A DNA stretch of 64,000 nt from assembly GCA_003993805.1 (NCBI GenBank), contig RSEF01000001.1, forward strand, positions 71,296,824 through 71,360,823, read 5' to 3'. A program made the translations under genes and the position numbers. The DNA is from Himantopus leucocephalus (Eukaryota > Chordata > Aves > Charadriiformes > Recurvirostridae). The notes under the pieces were generated by a model that made no database searches, was not told the DNA's origin, and saw only the letters and a program-made list of their open reading frames with translations. Positions 23,972-36,309 of the stretch are shown piece by piece. Positions within the stretch are counted from its first letter, which is position 1, and each line of letters begins with the position of its first letter.

Positions 23972-26900
23972 AATGTGGACATAAGTGTGAAGTTTGTTCC
24001 TAACTATCTCAATAAAAAGATTTATTGCAGCCCCCTGTGTTTTGGACATTACAATGAAAGTCACATCTTTGTCTTCTCATCTTCACGTTGTGTGCAAGGT
24101 CAGTAATAGCTGGGTTGGTCCTGTGGGTTTCCCTAACTATTTGGAGAAGTCATAGCCCAAATGCATACATTCAGAAGGCAGTATTTGAAACAAGTAGCTC
24201 TGTTTCTTATGAAAACTTTTTTTGAGACAGGCAATCCTTTCCTCAAAGATATGAATATCTAAATTCTAAGAAGTTCTTCCCAGTGGAGATTCATCTCTGA
24301 AATATGAACCTAAACTTTTATAATTTTTTTTTAAATTATTTTTTCTGAAGTGAATGCTAATTGTGCTGGTAGGTCAGAATCTGTTTTAGCATGGTAAAAA
24401 TACTGAAGAATTCTTTTAAATCCACAGTTTACATACAGCATAATACAGGTGAAATGCCACTTTATTTTTCTCTTGGTACCAGCTGTAATCTTGGAAGACT
24501 GACAGTAAACAAAAAACGAGAGTACCAGGAAAGAGGGTTTACATTTAGGTGTGCCTAATATTTTCCTTAGGTAATGAATTCTTTTCCCCTTTTCCACCTC
24601 TACTGTGTCTCTATCGACTTCAGCTTCTTGAAACACATACTAAGTCAAGTACTTTGGCTATAGTACCTGCAAATAGAACAACTCTTACTGCTGAACTTCA
24701 ACTTTTCCATACTTTTTGAAGACACCATCCCTGAGAAATCTGTCCCAGACATCTTAACTGAGCTGAGAGTGAACATGGATAGTATAAGCAAGAATTCCTT
24801 GGAAATAAGGAAAAACCAAACGTGGAAAATGCATTGAAACTAAATACTAGAAGTGCTGCTGCAGAATTGACTACTAGACATCAAGTCCAATCATGATGTC
24901 CTCTAGGAGATGCACTTATAGCAGGAGAGTCACTGAGAGCACCGAATATCATTGTACATTACTTGCTGTGGCCTCCCCACATGAAGAAGCTGCTGAAGTT
25001 TGGCTGAGCTGTCAGCTTTCGAATTTCAGCCTTCAGCATGGGGCAGGGCAGAGGTGGAGGTGGTGGATAGGAAGGAGAACCCTCACTCTGTTCCCTGGAG
25101 GATAAGCTCTAAGTACATATTTCTTCTCATTCAGCTGAATGTGTTCTGTAGCTTTGCTTTGTGACATTTTAAAGGCAGGTTCTTTTGGTTATTAAATCTT
25201 GTAAGGAGGAGTACTGAAAGCAGTGTTCCTTATCTTCACACTTGCATTTATGTAATAGCTACACTGAATATTTGTTCCTGCAGTCTACTTTTAAGACGGT
25301 TTCTCTTTGACTGGAACATCTCCTCTTCCTCATTTAAACATTTTTTCTGTCTGTTGTGGTAGTGCCTAGAGGCTTCAGTCATGGATTAGAGTCCCACTCT
25401 ACCGTGCTCTGTGTATATAAATAAGAGAAAAGGGAATTCCTACCCCTACAGATTTAAACTTTATAGGTTTGCAGCCCTTTAAACAGCTTCTGTTTTAACA
25501 ACACAGATGATAAACTTAAGGAGAAGGCAACTGTCCTGCAATGTGCTCTTTCATCTCAGGTCATCTGAATCTGACTGATACCATCCAGAACTGAGTAGGA
25601 AATGATTTTTCACCCAGGAACATTTTAAAGTTCTTTGTTCCTCTTTCCTGGGACAAAATTAAGAATATGAAAGCTGTTTGGGTCTTTGTTTTTTTCTTAG
25701 GAGGAAAAGAAAACAAACAACTAAACATACTGAGAGAAAGACACCCCACAAGAGGCCGATTTCACAGTAGAGAGAAGACTGGAAGTCAGACCTCTGCAAC
25801 TTTTTGGTGAGAGTACTGAACATCCCTCCCTCTGGGACCATTGGTCTCAGGGTCTCTCCCACAGTTCAATGCTCTTCTGCCAGAGCCCTTGTCTCTGCAC
25901 CCCAGCAGCCAGAGCACACTCATGAGATAGGGAAGACTGGGAAATGCTGTGCTCCACAGCTTGCTGAGCCAGAGCTTGGACCTGAACTTGGACTGATCCG
26001 AAATATGCCCTAGAGCTGCAAAATCTTTATGAGAAGAGTTCTTCCAGAATAGATAATTCCTTGCCCAAGAAAATGTTCTGTTTTAATAAACAATTTTTTT
26101 TTCCAGCAAGGAAAAGAAAGATTCATTAAAATTACTCAATCTTACCCATCATTTCTACCGCAGAACTGACACTACATAGTGTATTTCTTAGGTTTTCAAC
26201 ATAGTAAAATATCTTACATATGGAGTCAGATCTCTCCATCTTCTAAGCAAGAGATAATCTGTCTAACCAAATTGAAAGACAGAAAGCTAAGTAGTGCTAG
26301 ACACAGGGTGACTCGTTGAAATGAATGCAAGTATATAAATGCCTCATCGAACAAAGCAAAATGCACAAGTACAGCAGGGCACAATGATGTTAATTCGGAA
26401 ACATTGAGACTTGAAAGAGACATCATAGTCTTTGAAAGTTGCCTCTCAGACTGCTGGATGTGGAAGCTCTCTGCTTTATTAACATTCTGATAACAACTCC
26501 TGCATCTGCCTTGGTAAATACTGCAGAGAGAGGGCAGCTGCAAGATCCTATTGTATGCTGCTAAAGTGAATGCTAATGAGGCTCCTGAAGCAGCCCTCCT
26601 AGTTCCAACTGAGGATATTAAAAACATGAAACCTGTCCTGTAAAAAAGAAAAAAATAAGAAAGAAAGAAAAATCAAACAAAGGACTAACTTAACAAACTT
26701 CTATTATGAATTGTCAAAATACTGTTTCCCAAGGGATTTACTCCATCTGATGTCTAGTTCAGCTTCCTAAGTAGTGGTTGTATTGGAAGAATCAGTGTAT
26801 GTGGGTGGTGGAAGAAAACAAACAAGCCAGTTATCACCATGTTGATATTATCATGTTGATAACCAAATGTTGGAAATTTCCTTCTTGCAGCAAGCTGTAT

Positions 26901-29900
26901 TTAGTTTTCTGCAGAAACAGACTAAGATTTAGATGCCACAGAGCCATGCTTAGAGCCCCATATGCTGGTCTCACGTCATTATTCCACAGACACAGGTATA
27001 ATTTTCTAACTTCTTCTCTGAAAAAAGATCCCCCCCTCAAACATTACAGCAAGATCTGTCCACCTGCACAGATCCTAAACAATAGTTTCAAGGGCAGTTG
27101 CTTGATCCTGTCACCTCAAAGGCTGTTCGGTCCTGATGCTATTCTTCATCTCCCATCACCAGCAGAGAACCCAGTGTCGGGCAGGACTGAGGAAGGACAG
27201 TGAGCTCAACCAGCCCTCCAGTCTGAGCTGCTGGGGTTTCCCTTGCTGCCAGTGTGCTTCCCCAAGAAGAGAAAGGATAGAAAGGTCTCCAGCTACCATC
27301 ATGGGGAGGTGCTAAGAAAAAATGAATTAATAAAGAACAGAAAGACACTTAGTGGAGGTGTGAACAGAGTCCATGACTGGCATGGATACTGAAGTGATTA
27401 AACCCAAAAGCAAGTTCATTGGTCTGCTAATGGGTATCTTTTCCCACTTTCACTTGTAGCTGTTGCAGCTGGAAATCATTAAAAATGCCATCATTAAAAC
27501 CTTTTACTCATCTCCATTGATTTCACTTGTAGTATCCTCAGAAGCTTGTGCATCAATGTATCTCTTGTTCTGATTCAAAAACCCAGTTGAAAATTTGAAG
27601 TCATTTGACCATTTTTATCTGGTTGTTACAGCCACATCCTGTGCTGCCAGAATGCCAACAAGGCCCTGTTTAAAAATATGCAGTGTGTTTTGACCTACTC
27701 TTAAAAATAAGTTTTTAACTAGAAGATTCTTGTCCTTTGATGTTAGGTTAGATGTCTGGCGTTCCTACTCTGGAAATCCCAGATCACATTCTCCTTCATT
27801 TATATTACTGTAATTCCATTAGCCTGATGGTTTACACTACTGCAGCTAAGTGAAGGAGAATAAAGCTGCCAGAGATATGTATGTAATCTTTATTTACCTA
27901 TAAATCACCCTGTGAATTGACAAATCTATCACTAAGGTAATGATTTCCAATGACTCAAAAACCTTTGTCACAGAGAAAGTCTTTGCATCTCTAGTGCTTT
28001 AATAATACCTCAAGAATCCTGTTTGCCTTCTGAGTGTATTTTTGCACTTTAAAGGTGTAATATGTTATCCAGAAAGACAGAAATATATGATGACTGACAC
28101 TTGGGAGATCAAGGACAACAAAGTGAATTTTTGAGAATATCAGGATGTAAGAAGGCATCCTGATCACCTCCTTTAAGTCATGCTGGAAAAAGAAAGGATT
28201 TGGAGATGGGCAGAGCTATGTTTTTTAAAATCTTCCAGCATCTCTGAATCCTCTGGGAACTGTAGCTTCTGGGGAGATTTCCAGGAGATATGGGACTCTA
28301 ATGAATGGATATTCAGTAACAACAGAGACTGCTTGATAACTTTCTGATATTGTGCTGCGGCATACTCNNNNNNNNNNGGATGAGCAGAAGAAAGGAGAGT
28401 TTATTCTATCAGAAGAAACTCGGAGAGCTGGGATTTTAAGCTTACAGACTGGAAGGCAATAGAAGATATGACTGCTCATTTTAGATTTTAGTGTGTGCTA
28501 AAAAGAAAGGAAAAAGGAAGCATCATTTGAGCTAAAGAATTATGTTAGCACAAAACCAGATAAGGATAAATCACCCATGAATACATCCAGGTTACTTTTA
28601 AAAGGTTGTTAAGCACAAAAGGAGTGAGCTTCAGGAACAATGTTCCGAGAGGAGCAGGGCAGGCAAACTATTCCTTCAGAAGGAGAGAGAGTAACTGTGG
28701 CTCCTGCTGCCTGGGACAGGAGGGACTGGACTTCTAGACCCAATCCAAAATAACCTATCTTTGACCCTATTCGTGAAATGCAATACACAAAAAAGCATTT
28801 TACTAGGATGGGCTGGGGTGTGTGTGACTGTTTGACTTCAGCGGATGGCAGCCCATCGATGGCAGCCTGTTTACTAGTGATATGGGTGCTTGTCTGGTGT
28901 TCAACCCAAATTTGCAGCAAACGACTGAGGTTTCACTTTGGCTCCATGCTCTTCCACAGCAAACACTAAACATGGTCTGTGACAGCGATGGTGGCTCTGA
29001 ATTCACAGTCCTGAACTGCAGGAATTTTCAGATCAGTCACTGCAGGAATTTTCTACCAGTATAAACTTAATCCAAATAGGTGTGTGCATATGACTGAATC
29101 TCTCTCATATGCAAGAACACACAGTAAAAAGTTTATACTGACATTTTGCTTTGATGGCAGCTGTGGAAGAAGCTGCAGTACTTGGTAGAACCTAACATTA
29201 CAATGTCATAAAGTGTACCTCGTCTGGCATCATGATGGCAGGTACAAAGTTANCAGCGGTAGAATACCACATGAATTATTATCTTTCATTCAACACCACA
29301 GGGGACCTTAAATCAGCATTTACTGCATTGCTGAACTGTGGTCTGTGGCTCACCTGGAAACTGCATGGTCACTGCTATAATCTAAACAAGTAATAAGCAG
29401 GGGAATTGCCAACTGTATTTACTTTTACACTTTCTGATGCCCTTGATTCTAACTCAGGAGAGCAAATGGAGGTACTCTCGCCTGTAAAGCTCTGAATTAG
29501 AAATAGTTAATGATTGGCATGAATAAAGAGCAATAATGACACATATGGTATTACATTCTCTAAGCATGTTTCTATTCACAGTCTGGTATTTTGGTTAATG
29601 TAATGAACCAAAAGTATTTGTCAGAGTAAGAATAAAAGGATGTTGTTCAATAGTAAATAACTGAAAGTTGACCAAGCTTGAGGACTAGGTTTCTATGGTA
29701 GCTTGACCCCAAAGTAGTACCCTTTCCTTAGTCAGGAGACAGAGTGATGCATGAAGCATTTGCATTTGAAGCAAAATTGCAATACAGAATAATGTAAATA
29801 TAAAAAGGCTCCTTCATAAACTTTTACATCTGATCATGCATAGAACTTTTGCCCTATTAAAATCAATATCAGGATTTCTGATTTGCTAATATAGCACAAT

Positions 29901-32008
29901 TACTGTTAGTGATCTTTTATACTTGGATGACACCCAAGTTGTTTATTCATAGTATAACATTTATTTAAGGATAGAATTGGACCAAAATTAGCACTATCTA
30001 GTGTATTCCTCTTGGACTGCCAGCCCTCCTTTATAAAAATTATCTGGAAATGATATCCTAATCCTTTAAATACTGTGCTTTGTAATGCAAAACTGTGAAT
30101 TTAGATGGTCTGCTACTATTTCTTCAATGACAAGCAAACAACCATTGACATTCACACAGCTCTGTTTTACAGATAAACCCAAGGTGACAAAATAAGAGAA
30201 GAATAATCCCATAAGGTTTTCCTTCCAAAGTCAGCCCTAAACACATCATCATAAGAAGAGATGGGAAAACATACTGTGTTGTATAATATTTTGTGGCTGG
30301 CATTCTTCAAGGAATACAGCTCTTTTCTTTCTCTTACAAGTCCTGTTGCAAAATCTCAAACCTATGAGCTATAGCCTTTTACCAGTATTATGCAGACTTT
30401 CTCATACTTATTAAAAGAGGGTTTTTTTACATTTAACTTCATAACTTCTGTATGGCTTCCTGCTTCCCAAAGATTTAGATCATCTATTTGGATGTTTTCT
30501 GCAGTTTCTTAACATGTTAGATTCTTGTTCCAGTATCTGTTTCTGACTAGTCATTGTTCAGTTATTTCAGAGAGCCTTTTTGCTTTCTTCCAAGGTTATT
30601 ATAAATGTAGCTTCACTCTCCAAGGAAGTCAGTGTCATCAAATTACATTTTATTTCTGTATAAATACAGCAACAATTAAACACACACACAAACTGTTACT
30701 TAAAATGTGATTATAGCAAGCAGAGGGATTGCAAAAGCCAGTATCATCGTACTTAATGTATTGACCCCCTCTGTGTTTCTTTGAATTGCATTTGGGGATT
30801 TTTTTAGTGATAACTATAATGATGATTTTACCACTGTTAGCATTGCAGAGCTAACACTTCCATGGAAGGCTGAGCTGGATCCAGTTTTGCTTCACACATC
30901 ATTAATAAACCTGTCAGCTCAGCTCTGATTGCAGGACTTCTATTTCTGATGATGGAGAGAGAATGCAGTTCAATTTTCCACTCTGGTTTGGGTTTGCAGC
31001 ACTGGCAGTTGGAGACATTACGTTTTGATTTGTAAAATCAGCAGTGTTGACGTAGTCTTTGAGAAAGGCAGCTCTTGTGAAGAACAAAACCTTTCAATTC
31101 CTTGTGTGCTTCTTAATTAATTTAAAAAGTTTTGTAATAATGCTTTTGTAAAGGTTGGATCAATATTTTGTAGGTAGGAACTGATTAGATATGCCAAAGG
31201 AGAGAGATAGACAGACTCCAGCTGCCAAGTTATTTATGTAATTTCTGGCTTGTTGTGTGGCATCCACAGGAAGCACACAGTTTTGGCATGACAAACCACT
31301 TTTAGGTATGTCAGGTACATTATTTTACTAGTGCACTTTTACTAATAGGTACATGGAAGGTTACTGTGAAGCAAATAAGAAGGTTCACGTTGTGTCTGAC
31401 CTTGGCTGGGGGACAGGAGGAGCATGGTGGGGAAAAATGAAGGGCAAATTACTGCAGAATGTGGAAGAACTTACAAAAATATACATTTTTGATTGCGGTG
31501 CAGCTGATATCTGAATACAAAGGCGTGGAGGAATCACCACATCAGTAATCGTCTTCATTTAACATGAATTCTCACATAAACACAAGAGTATTCCCATAGC
31601 AGTCTCCTGACACTAAACAGCACTACGTGACATAAAGATCATTACATACAGAGGTCCTGCACATTGCAAGGAAAGGGAGTTTTTGAGACACGCTTTAAAT
31701 CTACCAGGCAGTAAACACTCTTCAGGGATACCCCACTGAGACACCGTTCACATTGCCTGATGGCCTTGGCAAAATAAGTGTCCAAACAGTAAGCTAGACT
31801 TAAAGGAAAGGACTGAGAGAGGAAGTTCTGTCTTGGCAGAGGTAAGGTTTGCTGGGTTATGCTTCTAGCTTAAGAACTGAGAAGCTACCTGAGGGAGAAA
31901 CCCTTACCTCTCAACTAAGAGCGCAGTGAAGTTACCCACCCACAGCATGTTTTATGATTTTATCTCTTCATAATCAAGTAAATGCCATAAGTAGGGGTTA
32001 AGTCTCAC
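23972..32008. other. Unique sequence, no gene recognised
   Basis: About 8 kb without a supported gene. It contains a 10-N gap (28368-28377), a single N at 29253, a small direct repeat of actgcaggaattttc near 29015-29055, and scattered isolated splice-like sites. No transposon could be recognised by eye. Confidence 0.5.
28368..28377. other. Assembly gap (10 N)
   Basis: Ten consecutive Ns. The fixed round number suggests a nominal gap size. A further single N lies at 29253. The flanks do not repeat each other, unlike the Ns at 2402 and 2507. Confidence 0.98.
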
Positions 32009-32190
32009 CTGATCTACCAACCTCATTTATCCCTGTCAGGTAGTAAGATTGAACTGTGTGACAATCTGACTTAGGCAGATCTGACTCTGTGGACTGTGTG
32101 TCTCTGCCCAGGTCATACAGATGTCCCAGTCTCTTGGGCTTCAGGTGCCTCAGGGAATGAGGAGAGATATAGGAGACTCCTGTGCTTTGT
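32009..32190 (-). CDS. Candidate internal coding exon, product unknown
   Basis: On the minus strand, acceptor tccctggctcctgcaag leads into 182 bases ending at a consensus donor ATCAG/GTGAGA. One frame is open for 60 codons (enters in phase 2, leaves in phase 1); its translation contains LRHLKPKRLGHLYDLGRDTQ and, near the end, YYLTGINEVGRS. The hydrophilic, charged composition is compatible with a cytoplasmic linker but matches no family I know. The plus strand also has an open frame over part of this stretch, so the coding strand is not settled. Treat as a gene-prediction hint only. Confidence 0.2.
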
Positions 32191-35100
32191 CTTGCAGGAG
32201 CCAGGGAAGAAATGGCAGTGCTATAGATCATCCTGCACACCACCTACATTGGCAGGCAACAGTCTGTCCCTCTTTGGCAAGCGGCATGCGGGAGCTGAAA
32301 ACAGCCAGTGGTATGGGGTGAACACTCGTCTTGGTAAAGGAAGTACAAGGCAAAGAGAGATTATGGGAGACGTTTTCCTGAGGAATTAACTACCAGAACT
32401 ACCTCACTAATTCATGACTCCCATAACTCCAAAATGTTTCTCATCCCTTCTTTTATGCCCCCAGACTCCGTTTCTTTCTGTCAGTCACCTTCCCGAAGCA
32501 GTCTCGGCAATGCCATTCGGTGGTAACGAATTAAAGCAGCCACAGCACAGAGAAAACCTGAGGAAAATACAAATTGCATTGAGCTTAACTTCAAGCCAGG
32601 CGGCAAGGAGATTATTGTACTTTTGCATGCTTGTACAACAGGCAGCAGTACAAACTTCCACTAAAAAGTTTACATGAAGCTGCTGCAGGATTTGTAACTT
32701 GTAGCGATATAAAGACAAAGAATACAGATTCCAGGTAGGGAACTGATGTCGTGTTTGTCAGAGAAAGACTGAATTTCTGAAATAATTTAAGTAGTTAAAA
32801 CATTTAAATAAAATGAAGATTTTCAGACGCTGCTGGGTCGGTGTCAGTTTCAGTGCACAGAAACTCACAGAGCTCTCAAATTATCATGTCAAGAAAAGTT
32901 AGGAATGTACTGATGGATACAGCTGTATTTCAAGCTCTACTGTAACGAAGGAAGATAAATCACAACATTCTGGGTCAATACTTGGGGTTACTGGTGATGT
33001 AGATCCCAACAGACTGGATCCTAATGAAGAAGTGCAAAACAATGTTAGCAGCAAATCATTGGATTGCAGCATGGAAAATTCTGGGTATCCCATTGCAATT
33101 TCACAGAACAAGGTGTACTTACTCCCTGAATTGGTTGTTTTAGTAAGTCACAATTATCTATCTTCACCTTTACTTCAATAACATCCGCAGTTATTGTTGC
33201 TATTGCTAAAAGACAAAATTATTTATTTGTCGCCGGCCTCCAGGGGCTGAAAAAGTGTAGACTCACCAATTAAAGGCTTTTAACAGCTGGACGCTTCCTA
33301 ACTGCTTAGCAGAAACATTAACTACTTAAAAAAACCCCCTCACCAATCTGAAGAGGGTTATGCCTCTCAAAAGCAATGGATGAGAAACTTGTTGAAAGCA
33401 AAGGAAAGGGAAAGAAACAGTTTAAATTATACATTGTTCTCTCTTCAGAGAGCGAGAACAATTAACTTTTTATGGCAAAATGCATGGCGCCATTTTCCCC
33501 AGTGCCAATTAATCCCAGGAGGGGATGGTGAGACTGTATGTTCGTGGCCTGTCTCATTCCCTTTACACTGATCCTCTACATCGATTGCTCTCCAGCATAC
33601 AGAAGTCATTAGCTGGTGGTCTGAAGGAGTGGTGCTCACACCATCTCTCATGTGCCGCTGTGTAACAGAGGTGTCCATCCTGAGAAAGCCAAGGGAAGCC
33701 CATGACTGACACCTCCTTTGTTCCTGCTGCTCCCAGCAGTAGATGTGCTCCTGGGGCAATCACCAGCCAACTGAGTTTGTGGTACCTTGCAAGCTGTCTG
33801 AAACAACTCTGTCCTTGACGTGTTATTTATTGCTGAGTTCTGCATCTATCCAGTACTAGGCTCAGTAACGCAGATAACATCTATTACATGGGGTTTGCAC
33901 TTTCTCTCACCCTCTGCTCAAAGGAGAGAAGATGGCTGCTTTTTTAGTGTTTTGCTTTCATGTGTGCTTGCTAGCCACGAGATTGAAGAGGACGCTTGTC
34001 CCTTTGGACAGAAAGTAGCATAATTTGACTTGAGCTTTGTTTATGGACAGTTTTTCCAGCAGCCTCAGAACAAGTGACAATTATGTCTCTTTCCTTCTGG
34101 AATAAGGGAAGAGGGCTGAAGCTGTACGTCTTACCATGGCTCCTATCCCAGAGCTTCAGACAAACTTTTAAGGCCAGAATAGCACGTAAGGAGTTCCTTG
34201 ACTAAAGACTTTATTCATGCCCAACAATTCCTGGAAAGACAAGCTAAAGGGAGCCCAGAACATGTTTAGTGTACTTCTGGTCCTTGAGATGGGCTAAAGA
34301 GATGTGTTCAAGCAGAAGTTTCTGATATATGAAGTCTCGGGGGCCAGTCAGGAACTGAACAGACATGAATCTTGTCTTAGCATCAAAAAGAGGTACTTGC
34401 CTGTCCCATTTCCCTTGCTGAACAGGAGGAGGATCTGGTACCATAAATATTGGTTAGCTCTGAAACTGATGTATTCGCAGCCCGATTTACACTGGGGAAT
34501 GTGTTCTGGGTAATCTCTGTTTAACTATTCTGTCTGCATCCTTTCTGGTCTGATAATAATAATAAGCTCTTCCCTGATTAATATTCTAACCTCTTAAATA
34601 TGTAAAAGCTACCTAATTTTCTGCTGCTGCATACCTAAGTAGATATGGCATGTTAATTAAAGAGTTTGTCATCAACTAGCACTTATGATGTTTTCCCCCA
34701 AAATACGTTTGTAAGTACATGTTATGGGAGGTTGGATTTTTTTCCCTGTTCTATTTAAAATAAATATTTTAAACTATTCCCAGTTTGCTTTTCCACTAGA
34801 ACATTCTGATCTCTGTGATCAAAGTTAAAGCATTATATGAAAACTCCAAGATTTCTCCATGATTCCCCTCAAGTTGACTTATTTTGTCAGTCGTCTGTGC
34901 TCTGATCTTTGAAATTGTATTTCCATTTTGCTGTAAGCATAAACATCATCACAGGATCAGCTTGCATGAATGTGGCTAAATATCTAAAGTTATGCACCAC
35001 AGCCTAGAATAAAGTGAATTATGCACAGAGAATGCAACTTAAGTTTTCATCTGATGCTATCAGCACTTGATGTTGATTACATAAACCAGACTAAAGTGTT

Positions 35101-36171
35101 CCTTACTTTGTATCTGTCTGTTGCCAAATTGCCTTGCAAGAGACTTAATTTTAAAGAATTTTCACCATTTAGACCTTATTTCACTATTGACTCCTGATTT
35201 TAAAAGGAAGAGACTAAAAAATAACCCCAACAAAACCCCAACAAAAAACCCCCAAACCAACAAAACACAGCACATTGGCCCCTGTTCTGAACGTTTCTTC
35301 ATGTAGTAACCAGTCAAAACATCACTGAGTAACACTGGCAATCTCAGTTCAATCCTATGCAAGTAATTTATTTATCTGTTAAATATCAGTACCCAAAAAA
35401 AGAAAAAAAAAGGGTGGGAGAAACGCAGGAGTGTAGGCTTCTACTGGTCTGGCATTTACTGCCTGCAGTACTTAGAGGCTGCAGGTTACTTTGATAAATT
35501 GAAAAGTCAGAAAGTATTCATTTCAGATGGAAGAAAGTGTTTTGTGTAGTGGTGTGGGCTATTTTCATACAATTAATGAAATAAAATTCGAAACAACAGT
35601 CATTGCAAAGTGAAAGACTGAGTTATTTTGCCTCATAAATGTCAAAAGGAAACACTTTGAATTGAAAGCCCTGAAATGTTCTACCTGAGAAATAGCAAAT
35701 GAAAGATTCACATTTTCTCTCATTTGTCTTTGTTCTGCATTTTAAATGAAGTAATTTAGTACATCTGATATGAATTAAAAAGATTTGTCAGGGCTTTTTT
35801 CTGGTAGGATTTTTTTTCCCCTTCAGATCTACCTCTGTGTAGGCTAAAGAACTTGAAAACATGCTATCACTTTCAAGAGGCTGATGTGCTTCTGCATGTA
35901 CTGCTGTAAGTTTGTTTTTAAACTCATCGTTCTGGAAAGGCACGCAAACCATTGCTGTGGATGCAGTTTTCACTTCTAATAGTTTGCTGTCTCCAGATTT
36001 TGCAGTGCTATCGCTTGTCTTTTATTTTTCCTGTTATCTTATCTTGTGTTCAGGACGTGACACAAGAGACTGACAAATATTTATATGCAGGAGCAAAACT
36101 TTTATTTTTGGTTTTCTTGACTTTTTGACTTCAGCAGGAGGGTATGTTGGAGGATATGCTAGGTTGTGGCA
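32191..36171. other. Unique sequence, no gene recognised
   Basis: No supported gene. Contains an A/C-rich low-complexity tract at about 35218-35270 (ccccaacaaaac-type) and ordinary A+T-rich background. Confidence 0.5.
35218..35270. repeat. A/C-rich low-complexity tract
   Basis: Irregular runs of A and C with almost no other bases. Similar tracts occur at about 43741-43790, 44311-44360 and 62647-62690, all on this strand. Confidence 0.8.
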
Positions 36172-36309
36172 TATTATCCATCCTTCGAGATATTCAAAAG
36201 CTGTCTGAACATGGTCATGGGACACTGGCTTTAGGTGGCCCTGCTTGAGCAGGGTGGTTGGACAAGATGACCTATGGAAGTCCCTTCCAATTTCAACCAT
36301 TCTATGATA
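36172..36309 (+). mobile_element. CR1 LINE 3' end (5'-truncated)
   Basis: The stretch from atccatccttcgagatattc through tgcttgagcagggtggttgg and aagtcccttccaatttcaac to the terminal attctatgat follows the avian CR1 3' untranslated end almost base for base, including the characteristic 3' octamer-type terminus. Only about 140 bases are present, as expected for heavily 5'-truncated CR1 copies made by target-primed reverse transcription. CR1 inserts without a poly(A) tail, and none is seen. It is the least diverged CR1 piece here. No coding capacity. Confidence 0.93.

Noticed and set aside
30160..30210. Possible third MIR fragment (ttttacagataaacccaaggtgac)
   Set aside because: Only one block resembles MIR, and the order of the two submotifs does not fit; too little to claim.
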